A stretch of 22,129 nt of DNA from an uncultured Verrucomicrobiota bacterium (GTDB lineage Bacteria; Verrucomicrobiota; Verrucomicrobiia; Limisphaerales; JADLHS01). Both the position numbers and the translations under genes were made by a program. The stretch spans positions 1 to 22,129 of the forward strand of contig CALAYC010000346.1 of the NCBI GenBank assembly GCA_937894935.1, written 5' to 3'. Under the pieces are notes generated by a model that worked only from the letters and a program-made list of their open reading frames with translations, did no database searches and had not been told where the DNA came from. This document shows positions 12,336 to 20,357 of the stretch, piece after piece (the first letter of the stretch is position 1; every line of letters starts with the position of its first letter).

Positions 12336-12569
12336 ATGCGAAGAAAGCGGCGTCGAATTCCGATCCCGTGCCAGCGCGGACTTCTTTACGAGCTGGGACG
12401 AGGATTCTTTCCGGAATTGATTCACAATCCTCGGGCGTTGCGAATTCGAATGGCGGTCATCACTGTTGCGGCGGCGGTGCTGTTCGTCGGAATGTTGGTG
12501 GGCTTTTATCATCGCGCCAATATCCCGCCGGAAATCCTGCAGATTCAGGCGCGCGAAGCCCAACGCTGA
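12336..12569 (+). CDS. Small single-pass membrane protein, hypothetical
   Basis: Possible protein of 77 residues: a strongly basic N-terminus (MRRKRRR), then about 30 amphipathic residues, a single hydrophobic helix (about residues 39-57, MAVITVAAAVLFVGMLVGF) and a short polar tail. The helix preceded by positive charges is a normal type II anchor. No family is recognised. The ATG at 12336 is only 2 nt past a strong hairpin; an inner ATG at 12450 would give just the helix and tail. The frame is supported by the clean membrane segment and the gap it fills between two well-supported genes, but it could be a chance frame. Confidence 0.5.
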   Translation: MRRKRRRIPIPCQRGLLYELGRGFFPELIHNPRALRIRMAVITVAAAVLFVGMLVGFYHRANIPPEILQIQAREAQR

Positions 12570-12640
12570 CCGCAGGCTGCTGCGTTTTCGCCAGTTGTCG
12601 CTTGCCGTGCGACACGCCGACCTCTACCAATGGGCGCATT

Positions 12641-13030
12641 ATGTCCGTTGCGCCAAAGATAATTCCCAAACCGGTCATCGTTGGTTTCTTCCTGCTGGGT
12701 TTACTTTCGTCCGTTGCGTTTCGGGCGATTGTGCTGTTGCAAAAGTATGAGCCAGAGTGGGTGCGTCCGGTCTGGTACTTCGGCGTCGTGGGCTACATGC
12801 TGTTTTTCATCTATCGCTATTACATCTCGCAACGCCGCAAACGCACCATTGCGCGCACGGATGTCATTGAAAAAATTCGCGCTGGTCGGGAGCTTTCAGC
12901 GGATGACCGCGAGGCAGCGCTTTATCTTTTGAAATCGGTGCGCGCATCGCAGGAGGATTGGAATTATCTCGCAATCTTCGTGCTGTCGATTGGCGCGATC
13001 GCGTTGGATTTGTTGCTGCCGGGAAAGTGA
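12641..13030 (+). CDS. Three-helix membrane protein, hypothetical
   Basis: Protein of 129 residues with three predicted membrane helices: about 12-33, 43-61 and 108-126. Between the second and third lies a basic cytosolic-looking loop (SQRRKRTIAR) followed by an amphipathic segment (VIEKIRAGRELSADDREAALYLLKSV). I do not recognise the family. The ATG at 12641 was chosen because it directly precedes the first helix; the open frame upstream to 12311 overlaps the small membrane-protein gene in another frame and has no protein-like features. It converges on the methyltransferase gene, with 6 bp between the two stop codons. Confidence 0.75.
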   Translation: MSVAPKIIPKPVIVGFFLLGLLSSVAFRAIVLLQKYEPEWVRPVWYFGVVGYMLFFIYRYYISQRRKRTIARTDVIEKIRAGRELSADDREAALYLLKSVRASQEDWNYLAIFVLSIGAIALDLLLPGK

Positions 13031-13036
13031 ATTGAA

Positions 13037-14749
13037 TCAAAGTCCGATTTTAGCGCGCTTGAACGCCGCACTGCGATACGGATAAAGATGATCAATCTCG
13101 TCGAGGATTCCCGGTCGATCTGCCAACACATCGGCTTCCATGGGAATGCGGCCAAGAGTGCGGGCAAGTTCCTGTAAGTAGCTTTCGATTTCTCGCTTCG
13201 TGATGTCGCTGCGTTTGCGCGTGGTGGATTCGCGTGGCACGACGAATTCACCGAACAGATCGGCATGTTCACGCATGGCGGCGATTTTCTCTCGCGTGAT
13301 GCGGACGTATTTTGGGTCCACATCGGTCATCACGAAACGGCGGTCGAGTTTCATTGCCGCAATCGCCGTCGTTCCTGCGCCGCAAAACGGATCGAACACC
13401 ACGTCGCTGGGACGCGATGCGAGTTTGATGATGCGTTCCATCAATTTCTCCGGCAATTGACACGGATGCGCGTCGCGGTCGCGCTTGTGTTTGATGCGAT
13501 GAATGTCGAACCACACATCGGTCAATTCTACTTTCGCGTCGTCGCCACGGGCTTTGCGATCATGAATGCAGCGCGCGCGCAGACAGTATTGCGGTGAATC
13601 CGGCGGACTGACAAAACCATCGTATGGCTTTGTGCTGAGAGGCGTGTAATTACAAACCGGTTTTCCGCCCGGTTTGGTGAACCACAACAAACCGTAATGC
13701 GCCGGCATCAGTTTGCCCCGCGGATCGGACAAGGCATCCCAGGCAATCCAGTGACGGAAATCCAGTCGCCGACTCAGGAACGCCGCATGATGAATGGACC
13801 ACTTCGGCAGATTCAGAACAAACAGGCTGCCGCCGGGTTTGAGTGTGGCGGCCATTCCGTCGAGCCAGGCGTTGCACCAATCGAGATAATGTTGGTCCGC
13901 CAGGGCGTCGTTCCAATGATGATATTTTTTCGCGAGATTGTAGGGCGGATCAGCAAAAGCGAGATCGAAGAATCCGTCAGGATGCAACACTTCGACGCGA
14001 TGCAAAAACGAGATACAATCGCCGGCATAAATCTGATCCAGTTCAACCTGCGCGAGCCGGGCGAAATCGTCGTTTGACTTCGCTTTCACGTGCGCGTGAC
14101 TGGAGATGAGTTCTGTTGTCGAATTGGTTGCTGATTCAATTGTGAAATGCGGAATCTGATCCGGTGTGGTGCCGACGAGAATTGCCACGCGTTCCAGAAC
14201 GTCCGACGGAATGACTTCATCGTGCAATTCGCGTCGCGGTAGATCGCGCCAGACATCGGAAGGCGCTGCGCCTGCCGGATTCATCAGATGTTTTTTACCG
14301 CCCCAGTCTTTGACGTTTTTCCCACACGCGGTGCAGTGACGGTGGGGGATACGAAGCGCGTTCGTGTGAAGCTGGAACGGTGGGGGTGTTTTGCGGTCCG
14401 GATTGAGCCGCAGAAACAGCATCAAGCCGCGATGGGCTTGAGGCAAAAATGAATCGCATGGCGCGGCAGCGAGTTCGATCGCGATCCAATATTTGAACTG
14501 CAATTGAGGAGCGAAAATCGGATTGGTGAGAAGTTGTTCTCCCCAGAGCGAGAGTGTTTGTGGTTCGCCGTAAAGAAACAGCAATCCGCCGGGTTGCAAC
14601 GTTTGCAGTGCGTCACGCAGAACATCGAATCCGGTCTGCGCATTTGTTGGTGCTGAATCTTTCGCGCTAACGCTGATGACGATGGCGGGCGGTGCTCCGT
14701 GATGAAAATCATCACGAGCAGATTGATGCTTCGAAACGCGAGCCGTCAT
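13037..14749 (-). CDS. Orphan DNA methyltransferase with degenerate N-terminal duplicate
   Basis: Protein of 570 residues. Residues about 236-490 form an active-looking amino-DNA methyltransferase (N6-adenine or N4-cytosine, beta class with DPPY before FxGxG): YAGDCISFL, ADPPYNLA (DPPY 267-270), LKPGGSLFVLNLPKW, TDVWFDI, HPCQLPEKLMERII, and SAM-motif FDPFCGAGTT (452-461). Residues about 40-205 look like a decayed copy: LQPGGLLFLYGEP, SDVWRDL and VLERVAILVG align with the active half, but DPPY and FxGxG are missing, and a CxxC (Cys139, Cys142) with nearby His residues sits between. The C-terminus (about 513-570) is a small helical module with LGRIPMEADV and LYPYRSAAFKRAK. The ATG at 14749 is preferred; a TTG at 14788 is the alternative. 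No restriction gene is next to it. Confidence 0.9.
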   Translation of the reverse strand: MTARVSKHQSARDDFHHGAPPAIVISVSAKDSAPTNAQTGFDVLRDALQTLQPGGLLFLYGEPQTLSLWGEQLLTNPIFAPQLQFKYWIAIELAAAPCDSFLPQAHRGLMLFLRLNPDRKTPPPFQLHTNALRIPHRHCTACGKNVKDWGGKKHLMNPAGAAPSDVWRDLPRRELHDEVIPSDVLERVAILVGTTPDQIPHFTIESATNSTTELISSHAHVKAKSNDDFARLAQVELDQIYAGDCISFLHRVEVLHPDGFFDLAFADPPYNLAKKYHHWNDALADQHYLDWCNAWLDGMAATLKPGGSLFVLNLPKWSIHHAAFLSRRLDFRHWIAWDALSDPRGKLMPAHYGLLWFTKPGGKPVCNYTPLSTKPYDGFVSPPDSPQYCLRARCIHDRKARGDDAKVELTDVWFDIHRIKHKRDRDAHPCQLPEKLMERIIKLASRPSDVVFDPFCGAGTTAIAAMKLDRRFVMTDVDPKYVRITREKIAAMREHADLFGEFVVPRESTTRKRSDITKREIESYLQELARTLGRIPMEADVLADRPGILDEIDHLYPYRSAAFKRAKIGL

Positions 14750-14914
14750 GTCGCCCAATGATGTAGCGAGCCGCTCGCGGACAATCAATCTTTCCCGGGA
14801 GTGGGTCGGGAATTTTACTGATGTGCTTGAATTGAAACATCTTCATGCAGGTTTAATTAAATCATTTTGCACGTATAACCAAATCAACCGGAAGAACCCA
14901 AAACTAGCATCAAT

Positions 14915-15670
14915 ATGAATAAAAAAGTTTGTTCCCTGCTCACAGCATGCGCCGTTGCAGTTCCTGCATTGGCCCCTGCGCAGGTTTACGTCAACGAAAC
15001 GTTCGATTATCCTGATACGGCTGCGCTCTTAACTAAATGGAATACGCCCTTAGGTTTGTCTTTGGATACGGAGAAAGGTAATGCCGCACCGGCGGGCGCG
15101 CACGATGGATCAGCAAGCGCACATATCTGGACCGGTTCAACGTTTTCCATTACTCCGACTGACGCAGCCCCACTGGTTTTATCTGGTGATCTTTGGTACT
15201 CGGGCGCTAACAACCAGCGCAATTCGCTCGGGTTGCGAACAGGCGCCAATCCGCTGTTTGAAATTGGTTTTTACAATCAAGGAGGTGCCAACGGTCTTTC
15301 AGTCCGGTTGCTGGGAATCGGCGGGGTTAGTGGCTCCTGGATTGAACTCGTATCGTACACATCGCTGGGAACAGGGACTGATAATGCCCAGTGGATTCAT
15401 GTGGAAACAACTTTTACCTCCAAGTCAGCGACCGTGAAATGGGACCTTGGGGCTGATGGAAGTTTTGACGGCAGTCAGACATGGACGGGAACTGATAATG
15501 TTTTGGCCTTCAGTGACCTTCGTTTTGGTGGTCCGTCTGCGGTCAGTTCTGGTGGCGGTGGTTTCGCTGTGGATAATATCCGATTGGAAGTAGTGCCGGA
15601 GCCGGGAACCGCTGCGTTGTTCGGCGTTGGTCTCGTCACATTGATCGGGTTGCGTCGCCGCAATAAATAG
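14915..15670 (+). CDS. PEP-CTERM sorting domain protein
   Basis: Exported protein of 251 residues. It has a signal peptide (about 1-22, ending PAQ before VYVNETFDY) and ends with a PEP-CTERM tag: VVPEPGT, a hydrophobic stretch (AALFGVGLVTLIGL) and a basic RRRNK. This tag is recognised by an exosortase that moves proteins to the cell surface or into exopolysaccharide; no exosortase gene is in the window. The middle (NETFDYPD, LGLRTGANPLFEIGFYNQGG, FAVDNIRLEVVPEP) is the common beta-sandwich type found in these proteins, with no catalytic motif. The gene stands alone on the plus strand and is closed by a strong intrinsic terminator. Confidence 0.92.
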   Translation: MNKKVCSLLTACAVAVPALAPAQVYVNETFDYPDTAALLTKWNTPLGLSLDTEKGNAAPAGAHDGSASAHIWTGSTFSITPTDAAPLVLSGDLWYSGANNQRNSLGLRTGANPLFEIGFYNQGGANGLSVRLLGIGGVSGSWIELVSYTSLGTGTDNAQWIHVETTFTSKSATVKWDLGADGSFDGSQTWTGTDNVLAFSDLRFGGPSAVSSGGGGFAVDNIRLEVVPEPGTAALFGVGLVTLIGLRRRNK

Positions 15671-15696
15671 CTTGAGCTTGGTGAGTGTTGGAGAGA

Positions 15697-15729
15697 ACGG
15701 CCGACTGTGAAGTCGGCCGTTTTTGTTTT
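15697..15729 (+). terminator. Intrinsic terminator after PEP-CTERM gene
   Basis: ACGGCCGACT and AGTCGGCCGT form a perfect 10-bp GC-rich stem with a GTGA tetraloop (15697-15720), followed by TTTTGTTTT. It starts 26 bp after the stop of the PEP-CTERM gene and lies between two converging genes, so the symmetric stem could also stop minus-strand transcription from aceB, though that side has no T-run. Confidence 0.92.
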
Positions 15730-15758
15730 CCAGGATTCGGGATTCCGGATGAATCCGA

Positions 15759-17369
15759 TCAATTGATCAAGTCGTATGCAGGGAGCGTGAGGAACTCGGC
15801 AAAATTACGGCTGCGCGACATGTCGGTGAACAGCTTCGCGGCTTTGTCATAATTTCCGGTGCTGTAATGTGCGTGGCCCAGATCGCTTTCAAGGCGATGG
15901 AGTTCCTTGGCGATAATTTCGTCGTAGAGCCGGGTTGTTATCTCGCGACCGCGTAATGGGCCTTCTTCGATCATAGGCGCGTAATGCAGCCATTGCCAGA
16001 TTTGCGCACGCGAGATTTCCGCCGTGGCGGCGTCTTCCATCAGATTGTAAAGCGGCACACAACCATTTCCACTCAACCACGCCGCGAGATACTGCACGCC
16101 AATCCGGATGTTGCTGCGAAAGCCTTCGGTCGAGATGGTTCCGGTCGGCACGCTCAATAATTCTTCCGCCGTCACACGCACGTCATCGCGTTGGACGTGA
16201 ATCTGGTTCGCCTCAGGCATGTGATGATTGAAAGCGCGCAAGGCCTCCGGCACTAAACCCGGGTGGGCCACCCACGTGCCGTCGTGACCATCGCTGGCTT
16301 CGCGTTCTTTGTCCGCAAAAACTTTTGCGAGCGCCGCTTCGTTGGCTTCGGGATCGTTTTTGATGGGAATTTGCGCGGCCATCCCGCCGATCGCATGAGC
16401 GCCGCGTTTGTGACAGATCTTGATAACGTTCAGGCAATACGCCCGCATCATCGGACTGGTCATGGTGACCTGCGAACGATCAGGAAAGAGAAACTGTCGG
16501 TGCGCGCGGAATTTCTTGATGATGCTGAAAATGTAATCCCAGCGACCGCAGTTCAGTCCGGCGGAGTGATCGCGCAATTCGTACAGAATTTCTTCCGCTT
16601 CAAACGAAGCGAGGATCGTTTCAATCAGCACTGTGGCGCGAATCGTGCCACGTGGAATTTTGAGTTCGTCCTGCGCGAAATTGCAAACGTCGTTCCACAA
16701 TCGCGCTTCGAGGTGGCTCTCAAGTTTCGGCAGATAAAAATACGGTCCGCTGCCGCGAGCGAGCAATTCACGCGCATTGTGAAAGAAAAACAATCCGAAA
16801 TCGAATAGGCTCGCGGAAATGGGTTTGCTGTCGATGAGCAGATGTTTCTCAGGCAAATGCCAGCCGCGTGGGCGCACCATGAGCGTCGCGGTTTCTTCGT
16901 TGAGCTGATATTGTTTTTCCGAAGTCGCGAAAGAAATCGTGCGCCGCACGGCGTCGTAAAGATTCGCCTGACCTTCGACCATGTTTTTCCAGGTCGGCGC
17001 CGAGGCGTCTTCAAAGTCCGCCATGAAAACTTTAGCGCCGGAGTTCAGCGCATTGATCACCATCTTTCGATCCACCGGCCCAGTGATTTCGGTGCGGCGA
17101 TCCTGCAGGTCCTTGGGAATGGAAGCGACACGCCATTTGGGATCCCGGCGAATTGCTTCAGTGCTCGTGAGAAAATCAGGGAACGAACCTCCGTCAATTG
17201 CGATCTGTCGCTCGGCTCGACGCGCGAGCAATTGATCGCGGCGTGGTTGGAATTCTCGGGCGAGGCGGACGATGAATTCCAACGCCTCAGTGGTGAGAAT
17301 GCCGGCGGCAGCGGCGGGTAATGTGCCTTTCAGTTCGACGCCAGACGGAAGTTTCAGTGTGGAACTCAT
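15759..17369 (-). CDS. aceB: Malate synthase A
   Basis: Enzyme of 536 residues, the normal length for the A-type. It condenses glyoxylate and acetyl-CoA to malate and CoA. Landmarks: FEDASAPTW, the glyoxylate/Mg site region RPRGWHL (Arg166, Arg168), VLIETILASFE (Glu250), the family signature DHSAGLNCGRWDYIFS starting at about residue 267, and the C-terminal NLMEDAATAEISRAQIWQW. The ATG at 17369 starts a normal N-terminus; the open frame 48 residues further upstream is not family-like. No isocitrate lyase is seen. It is the last gene of the strand carrying allantoinase, ureidoglycine aminohydrolase and a GAF protein, with an 82-bp gap after the GAF gene. In this setting it probably consumes glyoxylate from ureide breakdown, though a glyoxylate-shunt role cannot be excluded. 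Confidence 0.95.
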   Translation of the reverse strand: MSSTLKLPSGVELKGTLPAAAAGILTTEALEFIVRLAREFQPRRDQLLARRAERQIAIDGGSFPDFLTSTEAIRRDPKWRVASIPKDLQDRRTEITGPVDRKMVINALNSGAKVFMADFEDASAPTWKNMVEGQANLYDAVRRTISFATSEKQYQLNEETATLMVRPRGWHLPEKHLLIDSKPISASLFDFGLFFFHNARELLARGSGPYFYLPKLESHLEARLWNDVCNFAQDELKIPRGTIRATVLIETILASFEAEEILYELRDHSAGLNCGRWDYIFSIIKKFRAHRQFLFPDRSQVTMTSPMMRAYCLNVIKICHKRGAHAIGGMAAQIPIKNDPEANEAALAKVFADKEREASDGHDGTWVAHPGLVPEALRAFNHHMPEANQIHVQRDDVRVTAEELLSVPTGTISTEGFRSNIRIGVQYLAAWLSGNGCVPLYNLMEDAATAEISRAQIWQWLHYAPMIEEGPLRGREITTRLYDEIIAKELHRLESDLGHAHYSTGNYDKAAKLFTDMSRSRNFAEFLTLPAYDLIN

Positions 17370-17451
17370 GTTCGCTGCCGGACAACTTGCCAGCCGGATT
17401 GACTGCGGGGCAACGTCAATTTGCAATGTGAACGCGCAATAAGGTGAGCGC

Positions 17452-18087
17452 TTACTTTTTGCTGGTTCGCTTCTTTGCCGCTTTATTGCGCGCCTGGGCG
17501 CGAGCGAGCGCATCGCGGCACTTGATTAATTCCACTTGCGCGCGGGCCAGTTCAGCGGTCTGGCGGTCGCCGTGCTTTCGTGCTGCGGCGAGTTCTTTGG
17601 CGTGACGGCGGAGTTCCAATTGCGTTTCCACGTGACGCGCCAGAATCATCAAGGCGCGCTTCTGTTCGGGACGCAACTGGCGCGGAACTTTATCGAGAAT
17701 GCACAATGTTCCCAGCGCATAACCATCGGGTGACTTCAGTGGGACACCGGCGTAGAAGCGAATTTTCTCTTTTCCCGTCACTAACGGATTATTGCGAAAG
17801 CGCGGATCTTTCGTGGCGTCGGCGACAATGAACAATCCGTTCTTCATGATCGCGTGAGCGCAAAAAGAAATGTCGCGACTGGTTTCGCGTACGCTGAAAC
17901 CAATGCGTGATTTGAACCATTGCCGATTTTCATCTACCAACGAGATGAGCGCGATGGGCGCTTCACAGATATACGCCGCGAGTTCGGTGAGATCGTCGAA
18001 GACCTCTTCCGGGACGGTGTCCAGCACGTCGTATTGCCAAAGAACTTTCAGCCGTTTCGCTTCATTCCGGGGCGTTGGTGGTTTCAT
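17452..18087 (-). CDS. GAF-domain sensor protein
   Basis: Soluble protein of 211 residues. One GAF domain spans about residues 25-158, with the familiar ISFCAHAI, DPRFRNNPLV, IRFYAGVPL and ALGTLCILD motifs. A charged coiled-coil-like helix follows (about 155-200) and the end is very basic (KAAKKRTSKK). No output domain (kinase, GGDEF, HTH) is present, so it is either a stand-alone ligand-sensing module or a partner of another protein. The ligand is unknown. The ATG at 18087 was chosen: it is 7 bp from the allE stop and has a GAGG sequence at a proper distance, the only good Shine-Dalgarno-like site I noted in this window. The tight link to allE suggests co-expression with ureide breakdown. 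Confidence 0.88.
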   Translation of the reverse strand: MKPPTPRNEAKRLKVLWQYDVLDTVPEEVFDDLTELAAYICEAPIALISLVDENRQWFKSRIGFSVRETSRDISFCAHAIMKNGLFIVADATKDPRFRNNPLVTGKEKIRFYAGVPLKSPDGYALGTLCILDKVPRQLRPEQKRALMILARHVETQLELRRHAKELAAARKHGDRQTAELARAQVELIKCRDALARAQARNKAAKKRTSKK

Positions 18088-18094
18088 AGTCGCC

Positions 18095-18844
18095 TCACAT
18101 GGGATCGCGGTTAACGTCTTTGTAGTAAATATAACTCGCGGGCGTTTTGCCCATCGCCACAAACCATTGCGGACAATAAGCTCCCAGCCAGATTACATCG
18201 CCAGCCTGCACCGGATGATAATCCTGATCGAGCCGATAAATGCCTTGGCCTTTGAGCATCAACATACCGTGCTCCATGATGTGCGTTTCGACAAACGGCA
18301 ATGTGGCGCCGGGCTGATAGGTGAAAATATTTACCGCGAGGTCGAACGACTCGTTCTCCGGCAGCAACATTTGTAAGTGGGCATCTTCGTTTCCGAGGAA
18401 CGGCTGGCCTTTTACTTCACGTTCGTGCGCTACAATCGTTGTCGGCGGAGCAGCGTTCTTGAGCGGGATGTAGCGCTTTTGAAAGACCAATAATTTCATC
18501 GGCGCGGCGTGGCCGTTTTTCACAATCATGTCCGAGCCTGGCGGCAGATAAATATAACTTCCCGCCGTAAGGCGATGCCGTTTGGCCGCGAGATCAATCG
18601 TGCCCGCGCCTTCGATGACGTAGATGAAATACTGATTAACGCCGGTGTTTCCTTCGCCGGTGCCGTCTTTGTCGAGCGTGATATGTAATTGTGTGAAACG
18701 CGGTCCGATCAAAGCAGGGGAGATATTCACCACACACGTCGCCTGCTTCCATCCGGGCAGTTGGCTCGGCACGAAACTGTCCGGAGTGATCAATGCGTAA
18801 CGCGATTTGACGACGGTGCGAGTGAATCCAAACAAATCATTCAT
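18095..18844 (-). CDS. allE: (S)-ureidoglycine aminohydrolase
   Basis: Bicupin enzyme of 249 residues. It converts (S)-ureidoglycine to (S)-ureidoglycolate and ammonia in allantoin breakdown. The second cupin carries the expected Mn-site residues: FVETHIMEHGMLML (Glu186, His188, His192) and Gln226 in AYCPQWF, by analogy with plant UGAH and E. coli YlbA/AllE. The N-terminal cupin includes QYFIYVIEGAG and SYIYLPPGSD. The C-terminal YIYYKDVNRDP is also typical of the family. The ATG at 18844 is 3 bp downstream of the allB stop, so the two are surely co-transcribed. The product needs a ureidoglycolate lyase or dehydrogenase, which I do not see here. Confidence 0.95.
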   Translation of the reverse strand: MNDLFGFTRTVVKSRYALITPDSFVPSQLPGWKQATCVVNISPALIGPRFTQLHITLDKDGTGEGNTGVNQYFIYVIEGAGTIDLAAKRHRLTAGSYIYLPPGSDMIVKNGHAAPMKLLVFQKRYIPLKNAAPPTTIVAHEREVKGQPFLGNEDAHLQMLLPENESFDLAVNIFTYQPGATLPFVETHIMEHGMLMLKGQGIYRLDQDYHPVQAGDVIWLGAYCPQWFVAMGKTPASYIYYKDVNRDPM

Positions 18845-18847
18845 GAG

Positions 18848-20284
18848 TCAGTTCGAGTCAGGATCAATTCCAGCGGCCGCGGCTTTGATGAATTGTCCCA
18901 TCGGGGGCGAAACAATTTTCCCGCCGCGCTGAACCGTTGTGCCGCGCAGGATGGTGCGAACGATTCGACCTGTCAACGCGCGGCCCACGTACGGACTTTG
19001 CCGATGGCGATATTGAAGGTCTTCCGTCCGGACCGTGAACGTCTCGTTCAAATCCACCAACGCCAGGTCAGCATCCGCTCCGATGGCGATTCGGCCTTTC
19101 GTCTCCGGCAAACCAAAACGTTTTGCGACATTGAATGATGTCAGCTTTGCGATGCGTGATAATGCTGAGGCCGGTTTTTCTTTATTTTCGATCGAAGACG
19201 ACGCGCGAGAACTCGCGTTGTTATCTGCTTGAGATGCGTTACCAGTGCTGCTGAGTAGCAACGACAAGCTGTGTTGCGCGCCGGAGATTCCGCCCCAGAC
19301 TTTGAAAAAGTTTTTGTCGCGCTTCATTTCCGGCGGAGCAGGGGAATGGTCCGAGCCAATCGTGCTGACGAATCCGTTTTCGAGATAGCGCCATAACACA
19401 TTTTGCGCGGAAGTCGTGCGTAACGGCGGGGCGCACTTGGCGACGGCGCCGAGTCGCTCCACGTCATCTTCCGTCAGCACGAGATAATGCGGACAGGTTT
19501 CACATGTGACATCCACGCCTTGCTTTTGCGCGCTGGCCACCAACGCCACGCCGGCGCCGGAACTCACGTGCACGATGTGTAGCGCGCACCTGGTTTCACC
19601 GGCGAGTTGAATAGCGCGATGAATGGCATCAAGTTCAGCGTAGATGGGGCGCGAGTCCAGATACGCGCGGATCGAAGTTTGATTCTTTGCAATCGCGCGC
19701 TCGGTGAGTTCGCGCGTAATGACTTCGCTCTCGGCGTGAACCGCGACAATTTTCTTCAACTGCGCGGCGCGTTTCATGCCTTCGCGCAATGTTTGCTCAT
19801 CCACGCACGCGAAGTCTTCAATGCCGCTGTTCGATAGAAACGCTTTGAAGCCGACAACACCGCGTTCGGCGAGTGGTTCGAGACAATGAAGATTTCCCGG
19901 GACAAGTCCGCCCCACAACGCGAAGTCGGCAAAAGATTTTCCCTGCGCGGCGTCCACTTTGGCGTCGAAACTCGCAGCGTCGCACGTCGGCGGATGCGCG
20001 TTCAACGGCATGTCGAAGAACATCGTTCCGCCGCCAACAGCTAACGCGCGTGAACCGGTTTCAATGCCTTCCCAATCAGCGCGACCCGGATCGTTGAAGT
20101 GAACGTGCGAATCAATAACGCCGGGGAAAATATGCAGGCCCGTCGCATCGAGAGATTCGCGAGCGCTGCCGGAAAGTTCGGCTGCGAGAGCGGCAATTCG
20201 ACCCGCAGCGATTCCAATATCGAAACGCTGAACGCCGGCGGCGGTCACGACCGACCCGCCGCGAATGATCAGATCGAACTCCAC
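18848..20284 (-). CDS. allB: Allantoinase
   Basis: Cyclic amidohydrolase of 478 residues that opens allantoin to allantoate. The binuclear metal site is complete: His60 and His62 (DSHVHFNDPGR), Lys147 for carbamylation (GFKAFLSNSG), His183 (HAES), His239 (HIVHVSSG) and Asp312 (GSDHSP). The C-terminal GRIAIGADADLALVD is standard for the superfamily. The segment YVGRALTGRIVRTILRG and the neighbouring allE gene favour allantoinase over dihydroorotase or dihydropyrimidinase. Residues about 345-371 form a Ser/Asn-rich low-complexity insert before the helix SRIAKLTSFNVAKRFGL. The start is GTG at 20284; no in-frame ATG exists just upstream. A perfect 11-bp hairpin lies immediately before it (20300-20334). 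First gene of the ureide operon. Confidence 0.95.
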   Translation of the reverse strand: MEFDLIIRGGSVVTAAGVQRFDIGIAAGRIAALAAELSGSARESLDATGLHIFPGVIDSHVHFNDPGRADWEGIETGSRALAVGGGTMFFDMPLNAHPPTCDAASFDAKVDAAQGKSFADFALWGGLVPGNLHCLEPLAERGVVGFKAFLSNSGIEDFACVDEQTLREGMKRAAQLKKIVAVHAESEVITRELTERAIAKNQTSIRAYLDSRPIYAELDAIHRAIQLAGETRCALHIVHVSSGAGVALVASAQKQGVDVTCETCPHYLVLTEDDVERLGAVAKCAPPLRTTSAQNVLWRYLENGFVSTIGSDHSPAPPEMKRDKNFFKVWGGISGAQHSLSLLLSSTGNASQADNNASSRASSSIENKEKPASALSRIAKLTSFNVAKRFGLPETKGRIAIGADADLALVDLNETFTVRTEDLQYRHRQSPYVGRALTGRIVRTILRGTTVQRGGKIVSPPMGQFIKAAAAGIDPDSN

Positions 20285-20299
20285 AAAGTTTATGCAATA

Positions 20300-20334
20300 A
20301 CCGGTCGTTTGGTTGCCGATTCAAAACGACCGGT
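20300..20334 (-). promoter_or_regulatory. Perfect 11-bp hairpin upstream of allB
   Basis: ACCGGTCGTTT and AAACGACCGGT are perfect inverted repeats with a 13-nt spacer, 15 bp before the GTG of allB and 23 bp after the stop of the SGNH hydrolase gene. There is no T-run on the minus strand, so a plain intrinsic terminator is unlikely. It could be an operator for a ureide-responsive regulator or an mRNA stem that controls allB. Confidence 0.5.
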
Positions 20335-20357
20335 GTTGCGGCGATCCTTGTTGCTGA

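Noticed and set aside
12311..12640. N-terminal extension of the three-helix membrane protein to an ATG at 12311
   Set aside because: That ATG lies inside the hairpin and the added 110 residues have no protein-like pattern; ATG 12641 starts directly at the first helix.
14821..14914. Sigma-54 promoter before the PEP-CTERM gene
   Set aside because: A GG and a GC can be found, but the spacing (17 rather than 10) does not fit. The AT-rich stretch with TTAATTAA gives no clear promoter of another kind.
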